Below are positions 8,576 through 16,415 of a stretch of 31,172 nt of DNA, in pieces. A program made the position numbers and the translations under genes. How positions within the stretch are numbered: the first letter of the stretch is position 1; each line of letters starts with the position of its first letter. The stretch comes from JBGSYN01 sp041750975 (GTDB taxonomy: Bacteria > Pseudomonadota > Alphaproteobacteria > Geminicoccales > Geminicoccaceae): contig JBGSYN010000115.1 of the NCBI GenBank assembly GCA_041750975.1, positions 1-31,172 on the forward strand. The letters run 5' to 3'. The notes below the pieces were generated by a model. It did not search any database, was not told the DNA's origin, and saw only the letters and a program-made list of their open reading frames with translations.

Positions 8576-9144
8576 TGAAACTCTGCATAGCTTTCGTCGC
8601 CGCAGGTCTGCTCATGGGTGGATCTTGCCGGGCCGCCAATGACGTAACGTTGGAATCGATGTTCGGGACCTATGTCGGCTATGCCGAACTGATCGATCCC
8701 GACGGCGCCGTGGAGCGACGAGAAACCGACACCATACTCGAGCCTTACGAGACAGGCGGAGTCCGGATCCGGTGGATCAATGTCACCCTCAAGGATGGTC
8801 GGAGGGATTGGCCCGGAGTGGTTCGCCGCGTTTCGGAAGTGGGCTTCGTTCCCGCCGAACGGGGCGAGTTTTTCGTCCGCGGCGGCGACTACAATCCCTT
8901 TCGCACCAAGGAAGCGTTCCAACCTTATCACGGCAATCCGGTTCAGTGGGCTTTTGTCGACACGTTGGGGCTCCATGTCTATTCATTCGTCATTCACGAG
9001 GACGGACGGTTCGAGTTGCAGAGATACAGCCGCGAGCCTGACGCAGGCGAACTGCAGCTCGAGTTTCAACGTATCGATGATGGAGACGTTAAGCGTCAAA
9101 TCCATGGGCGCGCAGTTCGGGCAGTTAGCCGGACCGGCGATTAA
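8572..9144 (+). CDS. Secreted hypothetical protein, second of a paralogous pair
   Basis: The ATG at 8572 overlaps the previous stop (ATGA), giving 190 aa and implying translational coupling; an ATG at 8575 would remove one Met. A signal peptide spans roughly residues 1-21 (hydrophobic core then SCRAAND); the Cys at 18 sits in GGSC, so a lipoprotein reading is conceivable but the lipobox is poor. The mature part parallels the upstream protein: MFGTYVGYAEL against LEGEWRAVFD, GGVRIRWINVTLKDG against NGFRVSWTAVDGKD, GNPVQWAFVDTLGLHVYSF against GQPLTWARLGDNELVLYNL, and LQLEFQRI against AKSKLQRI. No family is recognised. The frame is open far upstream (from 8140), but that part overlaps the first gene and is not a credible N-terminus. 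A TAXI binding protein follows 75 bp downstream. Confidence 0.83.
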   Translation: MMKLCIAFVAAGLLMGGSCRAANDVTLESMFGTYVGYAELIDPDGAVERRETDTILEPYETGGVRIRWINVTLKDGRRDWPGVVRRVSEVGFVPAERGEFFVRGGDYNPFRTKEAFQPYHGNPVQWAFVDTLGLHVYSFVIHEDGRFELQRYSREPDAGELQLEFQRIDDGDVKRQIHGRAVRAVSRTGD

Positions 9145-9219
9145 CGGGGAACCGCTAGCGCTTCCGGCATCACTTCATGCCTGTCGCGGTGCGGCTGGCG
9201 GTTAGGGGCAACTGAAATC

Positions 9220-10242
9220 ATGGCACGTGCTATGCGCATCATTGTTACCGTGATCATGATAACGGCGACGTCGTTCGGGTCGCTTGATGGGGTCTTCACG
9301 CCTCATTCCGCCGACGCCCAGGAGACGACATTCTTCAGGATCGGCACGGGCGGTGTGCTTGGAACCTATTACAGAATTGGGGGAGTCGTCGCCGATGCGG
9401 TCAGCAATCCTCCAGGATCCTATCCTTGCGATCGTGGCGGCGACTGCGGCGTACCCGGACTGATCGCCGTAGCGCAGACCTCAGGCGGATCGATCGCCAA
9501 TATCGACGCCATTCTCGAGGGACGGCTCGAAAGCGGCTTCGTGCAAAGCGACATTATTCACGCGGCAGTTCAAGGCGAGGGCGTCTTTTCCGGCCGGGCT
9601 CCGGTCGAGGACCTTCGCGCCATCGTCCCCTTGTTTCAGGAACAGCTCCAGCTCGTGGCGCTTCCCGAAAGCGGGATCGAAACGGTGTCCGACCTTCGCG
9701 GCAAACGGGTTTCCCTGGACACGGAGGACAGTGGCACCATCGTCGTCGTTCGCGAGGTTATCGGTGCCTTCGGTCTGAGCGACGAGGACCTCGAAGCGGC
9801 CTATTTGAAGTCGGCGGAGTCACTCGGACTTCTAGCCGACGGCGAACTTGACGCGTTTTTCATCATGGCCGGGGCACCAACGCCCTCGGTGGTTGAAGCC
9901 ATTGCGCGTAGCGATGCAGTACTGGTGCCAATCAACGGGCCTGAGATCGAAGCCTTGATCCATAATAATCCCCCCTACGAAGCCGCCTTGATCGACGGGT
10001 ATGAAACCCGCGAGCCCGTCGAAACGATCGGCGTGAGCGCCTTGTGGGTGGTCGACGCCAGTGCTCCCGAGATGCTGATCCACGATATCGTCAAGGCGAT
10101 CTTCAATCCGGCCTCGAGACGATTGATGGAGGAGTTGCCGGACGACCTGCAGATCACCTCGGATAGCAGCCGCACAAACCTCGTGATTCCACTCCATCCT
10201 GGGGCGCAACGCTATTTCGAAGAAACCGTGCCCATCGACTGA
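9220..10242 (+). CDS. TAXI family TRAP-type solute-binding protein (orphan)
   Basis: This 340-aa periplasmic protein belongs to the TAXI branch of TRAP transporter binding proteins. A signal peptide runs to about residue 34 (HSADAQE). Mature features are FRIGTGGVLGTYYRIGG at the N-terminal lobe, the Cys-containing loop YPCDRGGDCGVPGLIAV (C70, C76), and AQTSGGSIANIDAI-EGRLESGFVQSD, which lines the ligand cleft. The second lobe has DLRGKRVSLDTEDSGT and the LLADGELDAFFIMAGAP segment typical of the family. TAXI proteins elsewhere deliver small organic acids to a fused 4TM-12TM permease. No permease gene lies in this window, so either a distant permease is used or the protein acts as a sensor subunit. 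It may be co-transcribed with the two secreted proteins upstream. Start at the ATG at 9220 is plausible; an ATG at 9232 is an alternative. Confidence 0.92.
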   Translation: MARAMRIIVTVIMITATSFGSLDGVFTPHSADAQETTFFRIGTGGVLGTYYRIGGVVADAVSNPPGSYPCDRGGDCGVPGLIAVAQTSGGSIANIDAILEGRLESGFVQSDIIHAAVQGEGVFSGRAPVEDLRAIVPLFQEQLQLVALPESGIETVSDLRGKRVSLDTEDSGTIVVVREVIGAFGLSDEDLEAAYLKSAESLGLLADGELDAFFIMAGAPTPSVVEAIARSDAVLVPINGPEIEALIHNNPPYEAALIDGYETREPVETIGVSALWVVDASAPEMLIHDIVKAIFNPASRRLMEELPDDLQITSDSSRTNLVIPLHPGAQRYFEETVPID

Positions 10243-10260
10243 TGGCTGGTCTCCGGCGCA

Positions 10261-11064
10261 TCACTGAAGCCCGATCCCGGACATTTGAAGACCATATCGG
10301 CCGTCGCTCGTCTTGGCCGCCCGGCGGCAACTGAAGAACAGCTCGTCCTCGGCGTAGGTGTCACGCGCAAGATCCTCGATCGTCCCGACACCAGAGGCTT
10401 CAAGCCGATCACCGACAAATCCCGGCAGATCGAAGTGGGGACGGCCATCGGCGTCGGTTGGTTCCGGCGATCGGAAAAATCGAGTCGCGCCTGGATAATT
10501 TTCGAGAAACCGCGCCCTGAATTCCTCTCCGACCTCGTAGGACGGCATGGCGATGGCAGGACCGATCGCCGCCCGCAATCGCCGCCGTCGAGCCCCCATC
10601 CGTTCCATGAGATCGACCGTTGCAGCGACGATACCGCCCAGCGCGCCGCGCCAACCTGCGTGGAGGGCAGCGATAACGGGCACATCCGGGTCGATCAGCA
10701 GCACAGGCGGACAGTCCGCCCCAAGTACGCCGAGCAGAATGCCGGACCGCGTGGTCACAAGGCCATCGGCCGCGGGTACCGCACGGCTGTCGAACGGCGC
10801 CGTCACCGATATGGCATGGGCGCAATGAATCTGGCGGGCCGTGATCAACGCGCCCGCCTTGAATCCCAACGTTTCGGCAATCCGAGCCCGATTGCTGCTG
10901 ATGTTTTCGGCCTCGTCGCCGCTGTGCAGACCGACATTGAGACTGTCCCAAGGCCCACTACTGACGCCGCCGCGCCTCGTGAAAAAGCCATGACGGCAGC
11001 CTCCGGCCGCGGCCAGGGATTCCCCCAGCAAGGGTTCGGGCAATTTGTCCGCTCGGAGCCTCAT
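10261..11064 (-). CDS. pgeF: Peptidoglycan editing factor PgeF (YfiH/DUF152 family)
   Basis: This 267-aa protein carries the multicopper-oxidase-like laccase domain of the YfiH/PgeF family. Signature parts are HGFFTRRGGVS (residues 25-35), RQIHCAHAISV with H80, the ADCPPVLL loop with C118, and AALHAGWRGALGG with H135; the His-Cys-His trio is the expected metal or catalytic site. In E. coli PgeF keeps wrong amino acids out of peptidoglycan stems. Related proteins act on purine nucleosides, so the substrate is not settled by sequence. The start ATG at 11064 overlaps the midA stop (ATGA). It converges on the TAXI gene across 18 bp. Confidence 0.93.
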   Translation of the reverse strand: MRLRADKLPEPLLGESLAAAGGCRHGFFTRRGGVSSGPWDSLNVGLHSGDEAENISSNRARIAETLGFKAGALITARQIHCAHAISVTAPFDSRAVPAADGLVTTRSGILLGVLGADCPPVLLIDPDVPVIAALHAGWRGALGGIVAATVDLMERMGARRRRLRAAIGPAIAMPSYEVGEEFRARFLENYPGATRFFRSPEPTDADGRPHFDLPGFVGDRLEASGVGTIEDLARDTYAEDELFFSCRRAAKTSDGRYGLQMSGIGLQ

Positions 11065-12185
11065 CCGCGTGAACCCGATTCAGTCATCCCTTCAGGTGTC
11101 GGAGACCCGGCCGCGGTCAGTGCCAAAACTTGGAACAATCGGCCCATCCGGTCCTGGTCGATGAGACGGGCGACGGCACGATCCATTTCGGCGGTCCGTT
11201 GTGGCGAAGCCTCGACCAGTTGACGACGACGCGCCTCGATGCCCAGGTTCCGGAGGAATTCACCCTGACCGATCGGTCCGTGGGTTTGCAGGCCCGCCTG
11301 ATCGGCAACCCGCCGCAACGCCTGAAAGTCGACCCGTGCGGTCAGATCGGCATCGCCCGGATGGCTCAGGGCCGAAACCCTTTCGCCCCGATAGATTGCC
11401 TGCAAGGTGTCGCCGACGGCAAGGCCAGCATCCGCAGACGTGCTTTCCGGCTCATGCGCGTAGTCGATCAACAGGGCCATGCCGCCCGCGCTTCCGAGGC
11501 GCGCCGCAAGATCGCCGACCAGCGCCGATCTTGCGGGAGAGGTTTCGACGACCGCCCCCTCGGCAAGGGTGCCGAACGCGATTTCCTCCGGCACCGCGGT
11601 CCGGGGATCCAGCACGAAAGCCAGCTCATTGTTGCGGTCGAGCCCTATTCTTCGCTCCCGCAAGCCGGCGCCTCGACGTTCGAATTGCCGGATCGGCAGC
11701 ACATCCAGGAACTCGTTGGCAACCAGCAGGAGAGGTCCGCCATCGTCGACATCGTTCAACGACGCATGCCATCGAGGATTCAGGGAACTCGCCACATTTG
11801 CCAACAGATCGGCCTGGGCTGCCCTGAGTGCCGCATTAATTTCGACGAGGTGCAGCGACGATGCTTCATGAAATCCTGCAATCAGTTTCGTCGCGCGCAG
11901 CAGATCGGCCATCAGAGCGCCCCGGCCGGGGCCGAGCTCGACGAGGCGAAACGGCGCTGGCCGGCCGGACCGAAGCCAGAAATCCGCGAGGCACAAGCCG
12001 ATCAGTTCGCCGAATACCTGCGAGATCTCCGGAGCCGTGGTGAAATCGCGGATGCTGCCGAAAGGATTGCCCTTGGCGTAATAGCCATGACGCGGATGCG
12101 TTAACGCCAGGGTCATGTAGCTCGCGATATCAAGCGGACCGTGAGATCCGATCAGATCGTGCAGCAATGTCTTGAGCGGGCTCAT
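11061..12185 (-). CDS. midA: SAM-dependent methyltransferase, MidA/NDUFAF7 family
   Basis: The protein is 374 aa from the ATG at 12185, which overlaps the lgt stop as ATGA; the longer open frame upstream runs through lgt and is not real. MidA-family markers are ALTHPRHGYYAKGNPFG (residues 27-43), DFTTAPEISQVFGELIG (47-63), the SAM loop LVELGPGRGALMADLLR (81-97) and NEFLDVLPIRQF (157-168). The mitochondrial homologue NDUFAF7 dimethylates an arginine in complex I subunit NDUFS2. A similar respiratory-chain role is likely in bacteria but inferred. Its place between lgt and pgeF is a conserved alphaproteobacterial arrangement, to my knowledge. Confidence 0.92.
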   Translation of the reverse strand: MSPLKTLLHDLIGSHGPLDIASYMTLALTHPRHGYYAKGNPFGSIRDFTTAPEISQVFGELIGLCLADFWLRSGRPAPFRLVELGPGRGALMADLLRATKLIAGFHEASSLHLVEINAALRAAQADLLANVASSLNPRWHASLNDVDDGGPLLLVANEFLDVLPIRQFERRGAGLRERRIGLDRNNELAFVLDPRTAVPEEIAFGTLAEGAVVETSPARSALVGDLAARLGSAGGMALLIDYAHEPESTSADAGLAVGDTLQAIYRGERVSALSHPGDADLTARVDFQALRRVADQAGLQTHGPIGQGEFLRNLGIEARRRQLVEASPQRTAEMDRAVARLIDQDRMGRLFQVLALTAAGSPTPEGMTESGSRG

Positions 12186-13003
12186 GACTGCAGGCGAGCA
12201 GCCCGCCGCCTCGATCGGATGACGAGAAAGACGCCGAATGCCAGCATCGGGATCGAGAGCAATTGGCCCATTGTCGCCCCGCCGAGGAGGAAGCCGAGTT
12301 GGACATCCGGCTCGCGGAACAATTCGCAGATCATTCGGGCGATCGCATAGCCGATGAGGAATATGCCACCGAGAAAGCCATGCGGCTCGACATAGCTGCG
12401 CTGCCGGACGAACCACATCATTACCAGGAACAAGACGAAACCTTCGAGGAATGCCTCGTAGAGCTGGCTTGGATGTCGCGGCAACGGGCCGCCGTCCGGA
12501 AAGGCCATGGCCCACGGCACGTCCGCCACACGTCCATAAAGCTCGCCATTGACGAAATTGGCGATGCGCCCGAAAAACAATCCCAACGGAGCGACGGTGG
12601 CGGCAATGTCGCCGACTTCGAAAGGGTTGAGCCGGCGGTTGCGCGCGAACAGCAGAATGGCAAGGATGACGCCGATCAGCCCGCCGTGAAACGACATGCC
12701 GCCGCGCCATACGGTCAGGATTTCCGCGGGGTTGGCCAGATAGTGCGGCGCATTATAGAAGAAGACGTAACCGAGCCGGCCGCCGAATATGACGCCGAGC
12801 GTCATGTAAAAGAGCAGATCGTCGACATCGGCGCTTCGCATCGACCAGCCGGGGCCCTCGACGATCCGGCGGGCGAGCCACCAGCCGAGCATCAAGCCCG
12901 CGATGTAGGCGAGCGCGTACCAGCGAATGGCGATGGGGCCCAACTGGAAGGCCACAGGGTCGATCGCTGGAAATGGGAGAGCGAGAAGGGTACTGGCGAG
13001 CAC
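12182..13003 (-). CDS. lgt: Prolipoprotein diacylglyceryl transferase
   Basis: Lgt transfers diacylglycerol from phosphatidylglycerol to the lipobox cysteine of prolipoproteins in the inner membrane. The chain is 273 aa with about seven membrane helices. The signature GRIANFVNGELYG is at residues 145-157, the essential histidine lies in SFHGGLIG (H106), and the C-terminal half has RHPSQLYEA. The only sensible start is a GTG at 13003, with no strong ribosome site, so the N-terminus is slightly uncertain, but the sequence that follows (LALPFPAIDPVAFQLGPIAIRWY) is where relatives begin. It is the first gene of the lgt-midA-pgeF operon and supplies substrates for the Lol pathway, of which LolA is also in this window. 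Confidence 0.96.
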   Translation of the reverse strand: MLASTLLALPFPAIDPVAFQLGPIAIRWYALAYIAGLMLGWWLARRIVEGPGWSMRSADVDDLLFYMTLGVIFGGRLGYVFFYNAPHYLANPAEILTVWRGGMSFHGGLIGVILAILLFARNRRLNPFEVGDIAATVAPLGLFFGRIANFVNGELYGRVADVPWAMAFPDGGPLPRHPSQLYEAFLEGFVLFLVMMWFVRQRSYVEPHGFLGGIFLIGYAIARMICELFREPDVQLGFLLGGATMGQLLSIPMLAFGVFLVIRSRRRAARLQS

Positions 13004-13203
13004 GAATTGGCTTATGCTGAACGCTTACAGGTATCGCAAATCATTGAACCGACTTCACTATGGCCGCTTTGCGGGAGCGCCGCTACCGCCGGATCCGGAA
13101 AAAGATCGGCGGCATCGCCGGCCATGCCGCCTACGATAAGTTGAACGAACGACAAGATGGGCATAAATGCGTGAATTGAGATCTTGCGCAACAGGAGTTC
13201 GCC
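13004..13203. other. Divergent lgt / ubiK intergenic region
   Basis: These 200 bp separate the divergently transcribed lgt and ubiK genes and should hold promoters for both. I see no ORF with credible codon use and no strong hairpin. An AGGAG ribosome site for ubiK ends the region, 7 nt or so before its ATG. Confidence 0.5.
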
Positions 13204-13557
13204 ATGCAGACCGACAACCGCCTTTTCGACGACCTGGCCAAGGTCGCGAGTGGTGCCATCCACACCTTTGGCGGCGTCCGCGACGAGGTGGAGACGCGTG
13301 TCCGGGAGCGCTTCGAGCGTTTGGCGAATGAAATGGGCTTCGTCACGCGTGAGGAATTCGAGGCGACCAAAGCCATGGCGCAGCGGGCGCGCCTTGAACA
13401 GGAGGAACTGGTCGCTCGCTTCGTAGAGCTAGAGGCGAAGGTAGCTGCAGCCGCAACCGCCGGATCCGATTCAAGCCACACCGCATCGTCATCAAAAATC
13501 AAGAAAGCCCGGACGGCACAAAACCAGGAAGGGAACGAACCCTCGCCCGGCAATTGA
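13204..13557 (+). CDS. ubiK: Ubiquinone biosynthesis accessory factor UbiK (BMFP/YqiC)
   Basis: UbiK is a small helical membrane-associated protein that supports the Ubi complex in ubiquinone synthesis, working with UbiJ in E. coli. This copy is 117 aa. It shows the BMFP pattern: DNRLFDDLAKVASGAIHTFGGVRDEVE at residues 4-30, RERFERLANEMGFVTREEFE, then a heptad-like coiled coil through about residue 80 (LEQEELVARFVELEAKVAA). The last 35 residues are a Ser/Lys-rich polar tail, longer than in E. coli. A good AGGAG site precedes the ATG. It is divergent from lgt and heads a string of five plus-strand genes. Confidence 0.9.
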   Translation: MQTDNRLFDDLAKVASGAIHTFGGVRDEVETRVRERFERLANEMGFVTREEFEATKAMAQRARLEQEELVARFVELEAKVAAAATAGSDSSHTASSSKIKKARTAQNQEGNEPSPGN

Positions 13558-13724
13558 TTCTCGGACACGCTGCGCACCGGGTTGTCATGCCTTCGGCCTT
13601 CTGGCACGGTTGATGCCGTGCGGAGATACTGGCCCCGTGGTCGCGCCGGCACCGTAACCATTCGCCGCCATTTGTCGGGACATTGTTGCCTTACGGCAAG
13701 ATGTTCCGTCCAGGAGTGACACAA

Positions 13725-14228
13725 GTGACTTCGTTACATTCCGAAACGCATGAATCAACCGGGAACCCGCTTGATCTTGTAGAAAAAATCGCTGTTGCCA
13801 ACGATTGGCCATTTCATCGACAGACAGATGAGGAACTCGCGGCCGAAATCAGCGGGCAATGGTGCCATTATAAGTTGTGGTTCGCCTGGCACCCAGAGAT
13901 GGGTGTGATGCACCTTTCCTGCGCGCTCGACATGAAAGTGCCGACCAAGAAGCGCGAGAACGTCTACACGCTCCTGGCGATGGCCAACGAAAAGCTTTGG
14001 ATCGGCCATTTCGAGGTGTGGTCCGAGGAAATGCTGCCGGTGTTCCGGCATGCCGTGCTGATTCGTGAAGGTATGGGCGCTAGTCCCGAGCTGATCGAGG
14101 ATCTCGTCGACGTCGCCATGACCGAGTGCGAGCGTTTCTATCCGGCCTTTCAATTCGTCATCTGGGGCGGCAAGGATCCGGCCGAGGCCCTGATGGCGGC
14201 GCTGCTCGAGACCGAAGGCGAAGCTTAG
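13725..14228 (+). CDS. YbjN domain-containing protein
   Basis: A 167-aa cytosolic protein of the YbjN family (type III secretion chaperone-like fold). I choose the GTG at 13725 because AGGAG lies at 13712-13716 with an 8-nt spacer, and the resulting N-terminus (TSLHSETHESTGNPLDLVE) looks like other alphaproteobacterial members; a longer frame from 13683 would start without a ribosome site. Recognisable parts are ANDWPFHRQTDEELAAEI, LWFAWHPEMGVMHLSCALDMKVP, ANEKLWIGHFEVW and ITECERFYPAFQF-like VAMTECERFYPAFQFVIWGG near the end. YbjN proteins affect motility and stress phenotypes in enterobacteria but have no settled molecular function. proC follows 23 bp downstream, so the two are probably in one transcript. 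Confidence 0.88.
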   Translation: MTSLHSETHESTGNPLDLVEKIAVANDWPFHRQTDEELAAEISGQWCHYKLWFAWHPEMGVMHLSCALDMKVPTKKRENVYTLLAMANEKLWIGHFEVWSEEMLPVFRHAVLIREGMGASPELIEDLVDVAMTECERFYPAFQFVIWGGKDPAEALMAALLETEGEA

Positions 14229-14251
14229 GCAGAGCGGCCGACGCGCTTCCC

Positions 14252-15067
14252 ATGACAACAGGCACGGACCTCGTCCTGGTCGGGGGCGGCCGGATGGGCG
14301 GTGCCCTGCTTCGCAGCTGGCGAGCCCGGGGCCGGTCTGCGGAGTCTATCCGGGTTATCGAGCCGGAAAGGCAACGCAGCTTGGAACTCCACGCTGCGTA
14401 TGGCGTCGACGTGGTCGCGTCGGCCGAGCAAATCGACGAACCCGCCGATACCCTCGTCATTGCGGTCAAGCCGCAAATGATGAGCGAGGTTTTGCCCGGA
14501 TTGCAGCACCTCGCTGATGGCCGGACGCTCATCGTTTCGATTGCGGCAGGCACCACCATCGCGACCTTCGAACGTGCCTTCGGCGAACATGCTGCGATCG
14601 TGCGCGCCATGCCCAACACGCCCGCGGCGATTGGCGCCGGCATGACCGTGCTTTATGCCAATCCTCATGTTAATGGCGAGCAGGCGGTTCATGCGGAGGC
14701 ATTGCTCGCTGCGGTAGGGGCGGTCGATTGGGTAACGGAGGAGGCGCAGATGCATGCCGTGACGGCCTTGTCCGGCAGCGGCCCGGCCTATGTCTTTCAT
14801 CTCGTCGAGGCGATGACGGCGGCAGGTGTGGAAGCCGGTCTGCAGGCTGGGCTTGCCGAAAGATTGGCGCGGCAGACGGTGATCGGGGCCGCGGGATTGC
14901 TTGCGGCTGAGCCGACGCCAGCAGCGACCCTGCGCCGGAACGTGACCAGCCCGGGCGGTACCACGGAGGCCGCACTTAGAAGACTTATGCGCCAGGACGA
15001 CGGGTTGACGCGGCTGATGACGGAGTCCGTCGCCGATGCGGCTACCCGTTCGAAAGCGCTCGGCTAG
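14252..15067 (+). CDS. proC: Pyrroline-5-carboxylate reductase
   Basis: ProC reduces pyrroline-5-carboxylate to proline with NAD(P)H, the last step of proline synthesis. The chain is 271 aa from the ATG at 14252, the usual family size. The nucleotide-binding loop is VGGGRMGGALL (residues 10-20). The catalytic and dimer region has VKPQMM, then RAMPNTPAAIGAGMT, TALSGSGPAYVFHLVEAM and NVTSPGGTTEAAL, all diagnostic. The frame is open upstream through the end of ybjN, but that stretch is not family-like. It lies 23 bp after ybjN and 65 bp before the COQ9-like gene. Confidence 0.96.
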   Translation: MTTGTDLVLVGGGRMGGALLRSWRARGRSAESIRVIEPERQRSLELHAAYGVDVVASAEQIDEPADTLVIAVKPQMMSEVLPGLQHLADGRTLIVSIAAGTTIATFERAFGEHAAIVRAMPNTPAAIGAGMTVLYANPHVNGEQAVHAEALLAAVGAVDWVTEEAQMHAVTALSGSGPAYVFHLVEAMTAAGVEAGLQAGLAERLARQTVIGAAGLLAAEPTPAATLRRNVTSPGGTTEAALRRLMRQDDGLTRLMTESVADAATRSKALG

Positions 15068-15132
15068 CGCGGAAATGAAGGCTCCGTTGATCTATTTGAG
15101 CATTATCGGTGATCAATAGCGAAAGAAGCCCG

Positions 15133-15834
15133 ATGAATGGAATGAGCCAAGAGACAATCGAGAAACTCCTGGCAGCTGCGATTGAGAGCCTGGCCAGCGC
15201 CGGGTTCGCCGGCTACGACCCGCGCGACGTCGCCAAATCGACGCAGATCGACCTCGCGGATGTCCTGGAGCGTGCCGGGACGCCAGAGGCGGTCTTGGCC
15301 GAACTGGCGCGGCATCTCGATCGCAAGATGGTCGAAGTCGCACCCTCCGGCGAGGAGGATCTTTCGGTCCGCGAGCGCTTGTTCGAACTCATGATGCAGC
15401 GGCTCGATGCGATGGCGCCGTTCAAGGATGGCTTGCGCCGCCTCGCCAGGGAGAAGCCGGGTGCGCCCGGCCTCACGCTGCAGACCTTGTGCAATCTGGA
15501 TCGCACGGCGGGCTGGATGCTGGCAGCGGCCGGAGCCGGGGGTGCCGGACTTGAATCGTCCGTGCGCCGTATCGCCTTGGTCCAGGCTTATGGCCGGGTT
15601 GTCAGGGTCTGGCTGGACGATGACAGCCCCGATCTGGCCGCGACCATGTCCGAGCTGGACAAACGCCTGGCGCAGCTCGAGGATTGGGCCTCGGGTGTCG
15701 AACGTCTGCGTCGATTTGGCGGCCGCCGGAGATCATCGCGTCCCGGATCCTCGTCGACGTCTGAGGACGCGCCCGGCGACGATGGCGCCGACGGTTTTCC
15801 TGGAGCTCAACCAGGCAATGAGGCGCCGGCCTGA
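15133..15834 (+). CDS. COQ9/TetR-fold protein
   Basis: About 233 aa from the ATG at 15133; a GTG at 15109 and an ATG at 15142 are alternatives. Residues 1-60 resemble a degenerate TetR helix-turn-helix (LLAAAIESLASAGFAGYDPRDVAK), without the usual YRHF segment. The helical part that follows (VRERLFELMMQRLDAM, TAGWMLAAAG, VVRVWLDDDSPDLAATMSELDKRL) resembles the C-terminal lipid-binding domain of COQ9, with its W-L-DD-S-D-TM-LD pattern. COQ9 helps the quinone hydroxylase COQ7 in ubiquinone synthesis; TetR members repress genes. The presence of ubiK three genes upstream favours a quinone role but does not prove it. The last 45 residues are a disordered Ser/Gly/Asp-rich tail. csaA follows after 2 nt. 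Confidence 0.72.
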   Translation: MNGMSQETIEKLLAAAIESLASAGFAGYDPRDVAKSTQIDLADVLERAGTPEAVLAELARHLDRKMVEVAPSGEEDLSVRERLFELMMQRLDAMAPFKDGLRRLAREKPGAPGLTLQTLCNLDRTAGWMLAAAGAGGAGLESSVRRIALVQAYGRVVRVWLDDDSPDLAATMSELDKRLAQLEDWASGVERLRRFGGRRRSSRPGSSSTSEDAPGDDGADGFPGAQPGNEAPA

Positions 15835-15836
15835 TC

Positions 15837-16172
15837 ATGGCCATCGCGATCGACGACTTCCTCAAGATCGACATCAGGCTCGGGACGATTGTCGAGGCGG
15901 GCATCAATGAAGGCGCGCGCAAACGGGCCCTCAAACTCGTCGTCGATTTCGGGCCGGAACTCGGCCTGAAAAAAAGCTCGGCACAGATCGCCGCGCATTA
16001 CGCGCCTGCGGACCTCATCGGCCGCAAGGTCGCGGCAGTGGTGAATTTCCCGCCCCGGCAAATTGCCCGAACGGTCTCCGAAGTCCTGGTGCTCGGGTTC
16101 AGCGATGCCGGGGGCAACATCGTCCTGATCGGCGTCGATCGCGAGGTTCCGAACGGCAGCCGGCTGCACTGA
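15837..16172 (+). CDS. csaA: tRNA-binding domain protein (CsaA-like)
   Basis: This 111-aa protein consists of a single tRNA-binding OB-fold as in CsaA. It opens IDDFLKIDIRLGTIVEAGINEGARKRALKLVVDFG, split here into the family's beta strands, and continues with KKSSAQIAAHY and GRKVAAVVNFPPRQIA, then SEVLVLGFSD. CsaA is a dimeric tRNA binder described as chaperone-like in Bacillus; its cellular job in Proteobacteria is unclear. Translation is likely coupled to the COQ9-like gene, since only 2 nt separate stop and start. The downstream 243 bp run to flagellin. Confidence 0.92.
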   Translation: MAIAIDDFLKIDIRLGTIVEAGINEGARKRALKLVVDFGPELGLKKSSAQIAAHYAPADLIGRKVAAVVNFPPRQIARTVSEVLVLGFSDAGGNIVLIGVDREVPNGSRLH

Positions 16173-16415
16173 AGGCGGCATCCAGCCGGATTGCAGCGCG
16201 GCCAGCCGCCATCTGCCGTGCATTTGCGGCCTTCACTCTTTCTTAAATGACAGGCGTTATATCTGTGAGCGCCCTTGGTTTGCAGCAATGTCGATTACCG
16301 AAATGGTGTCGCTCAGGGGCTGATCGCCGGGAATGGTCCCGGACGGACGGCACATAGCCGGTCCGCACTCCGATCGCCGCGATAGGCGATCTCTTCACGT
16401 AGAAGGGTAGAGGAA
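16173..16415 (+). other. Flagellin leader and upstream region
   Basis: The 243-bp gap holds a T-rich stretch after csaA (near 16232-16245), a TTATATC tract at about 16257 that could be a -10-like element, and the 21-bp dyad at 16373-16393. A ribosome site AGAAGG lies at 16401-16406, 9 nt before the flagellin ATG. I could not find a convincing sigma-54 (GG-N10-GC) or sigma-28 promoter by eye. Confidence 0.4.
16373..16393. promoter_or_regulatory. Dyad ATCGCC-N6-GGCGAT upstream of flagellin
   Basis: The same six-base arms as at 7873-7893 flank the spacer GCGATA, followed by the same CTC. Twenty of 21 positions agree between the two sites. Here it ends 22 bp upstream of the flagellin ATG and just ahead of the ribosome site, so it may act as an operator or as a leader hairpin. 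Confidence 0.45.

Noticed and set aside
12186..12710. N-terminal extension of the midA frame
   Set aside because: It overlaps lgt in another frame. The ATGA junction at 12182-12185 gives the family-like start.
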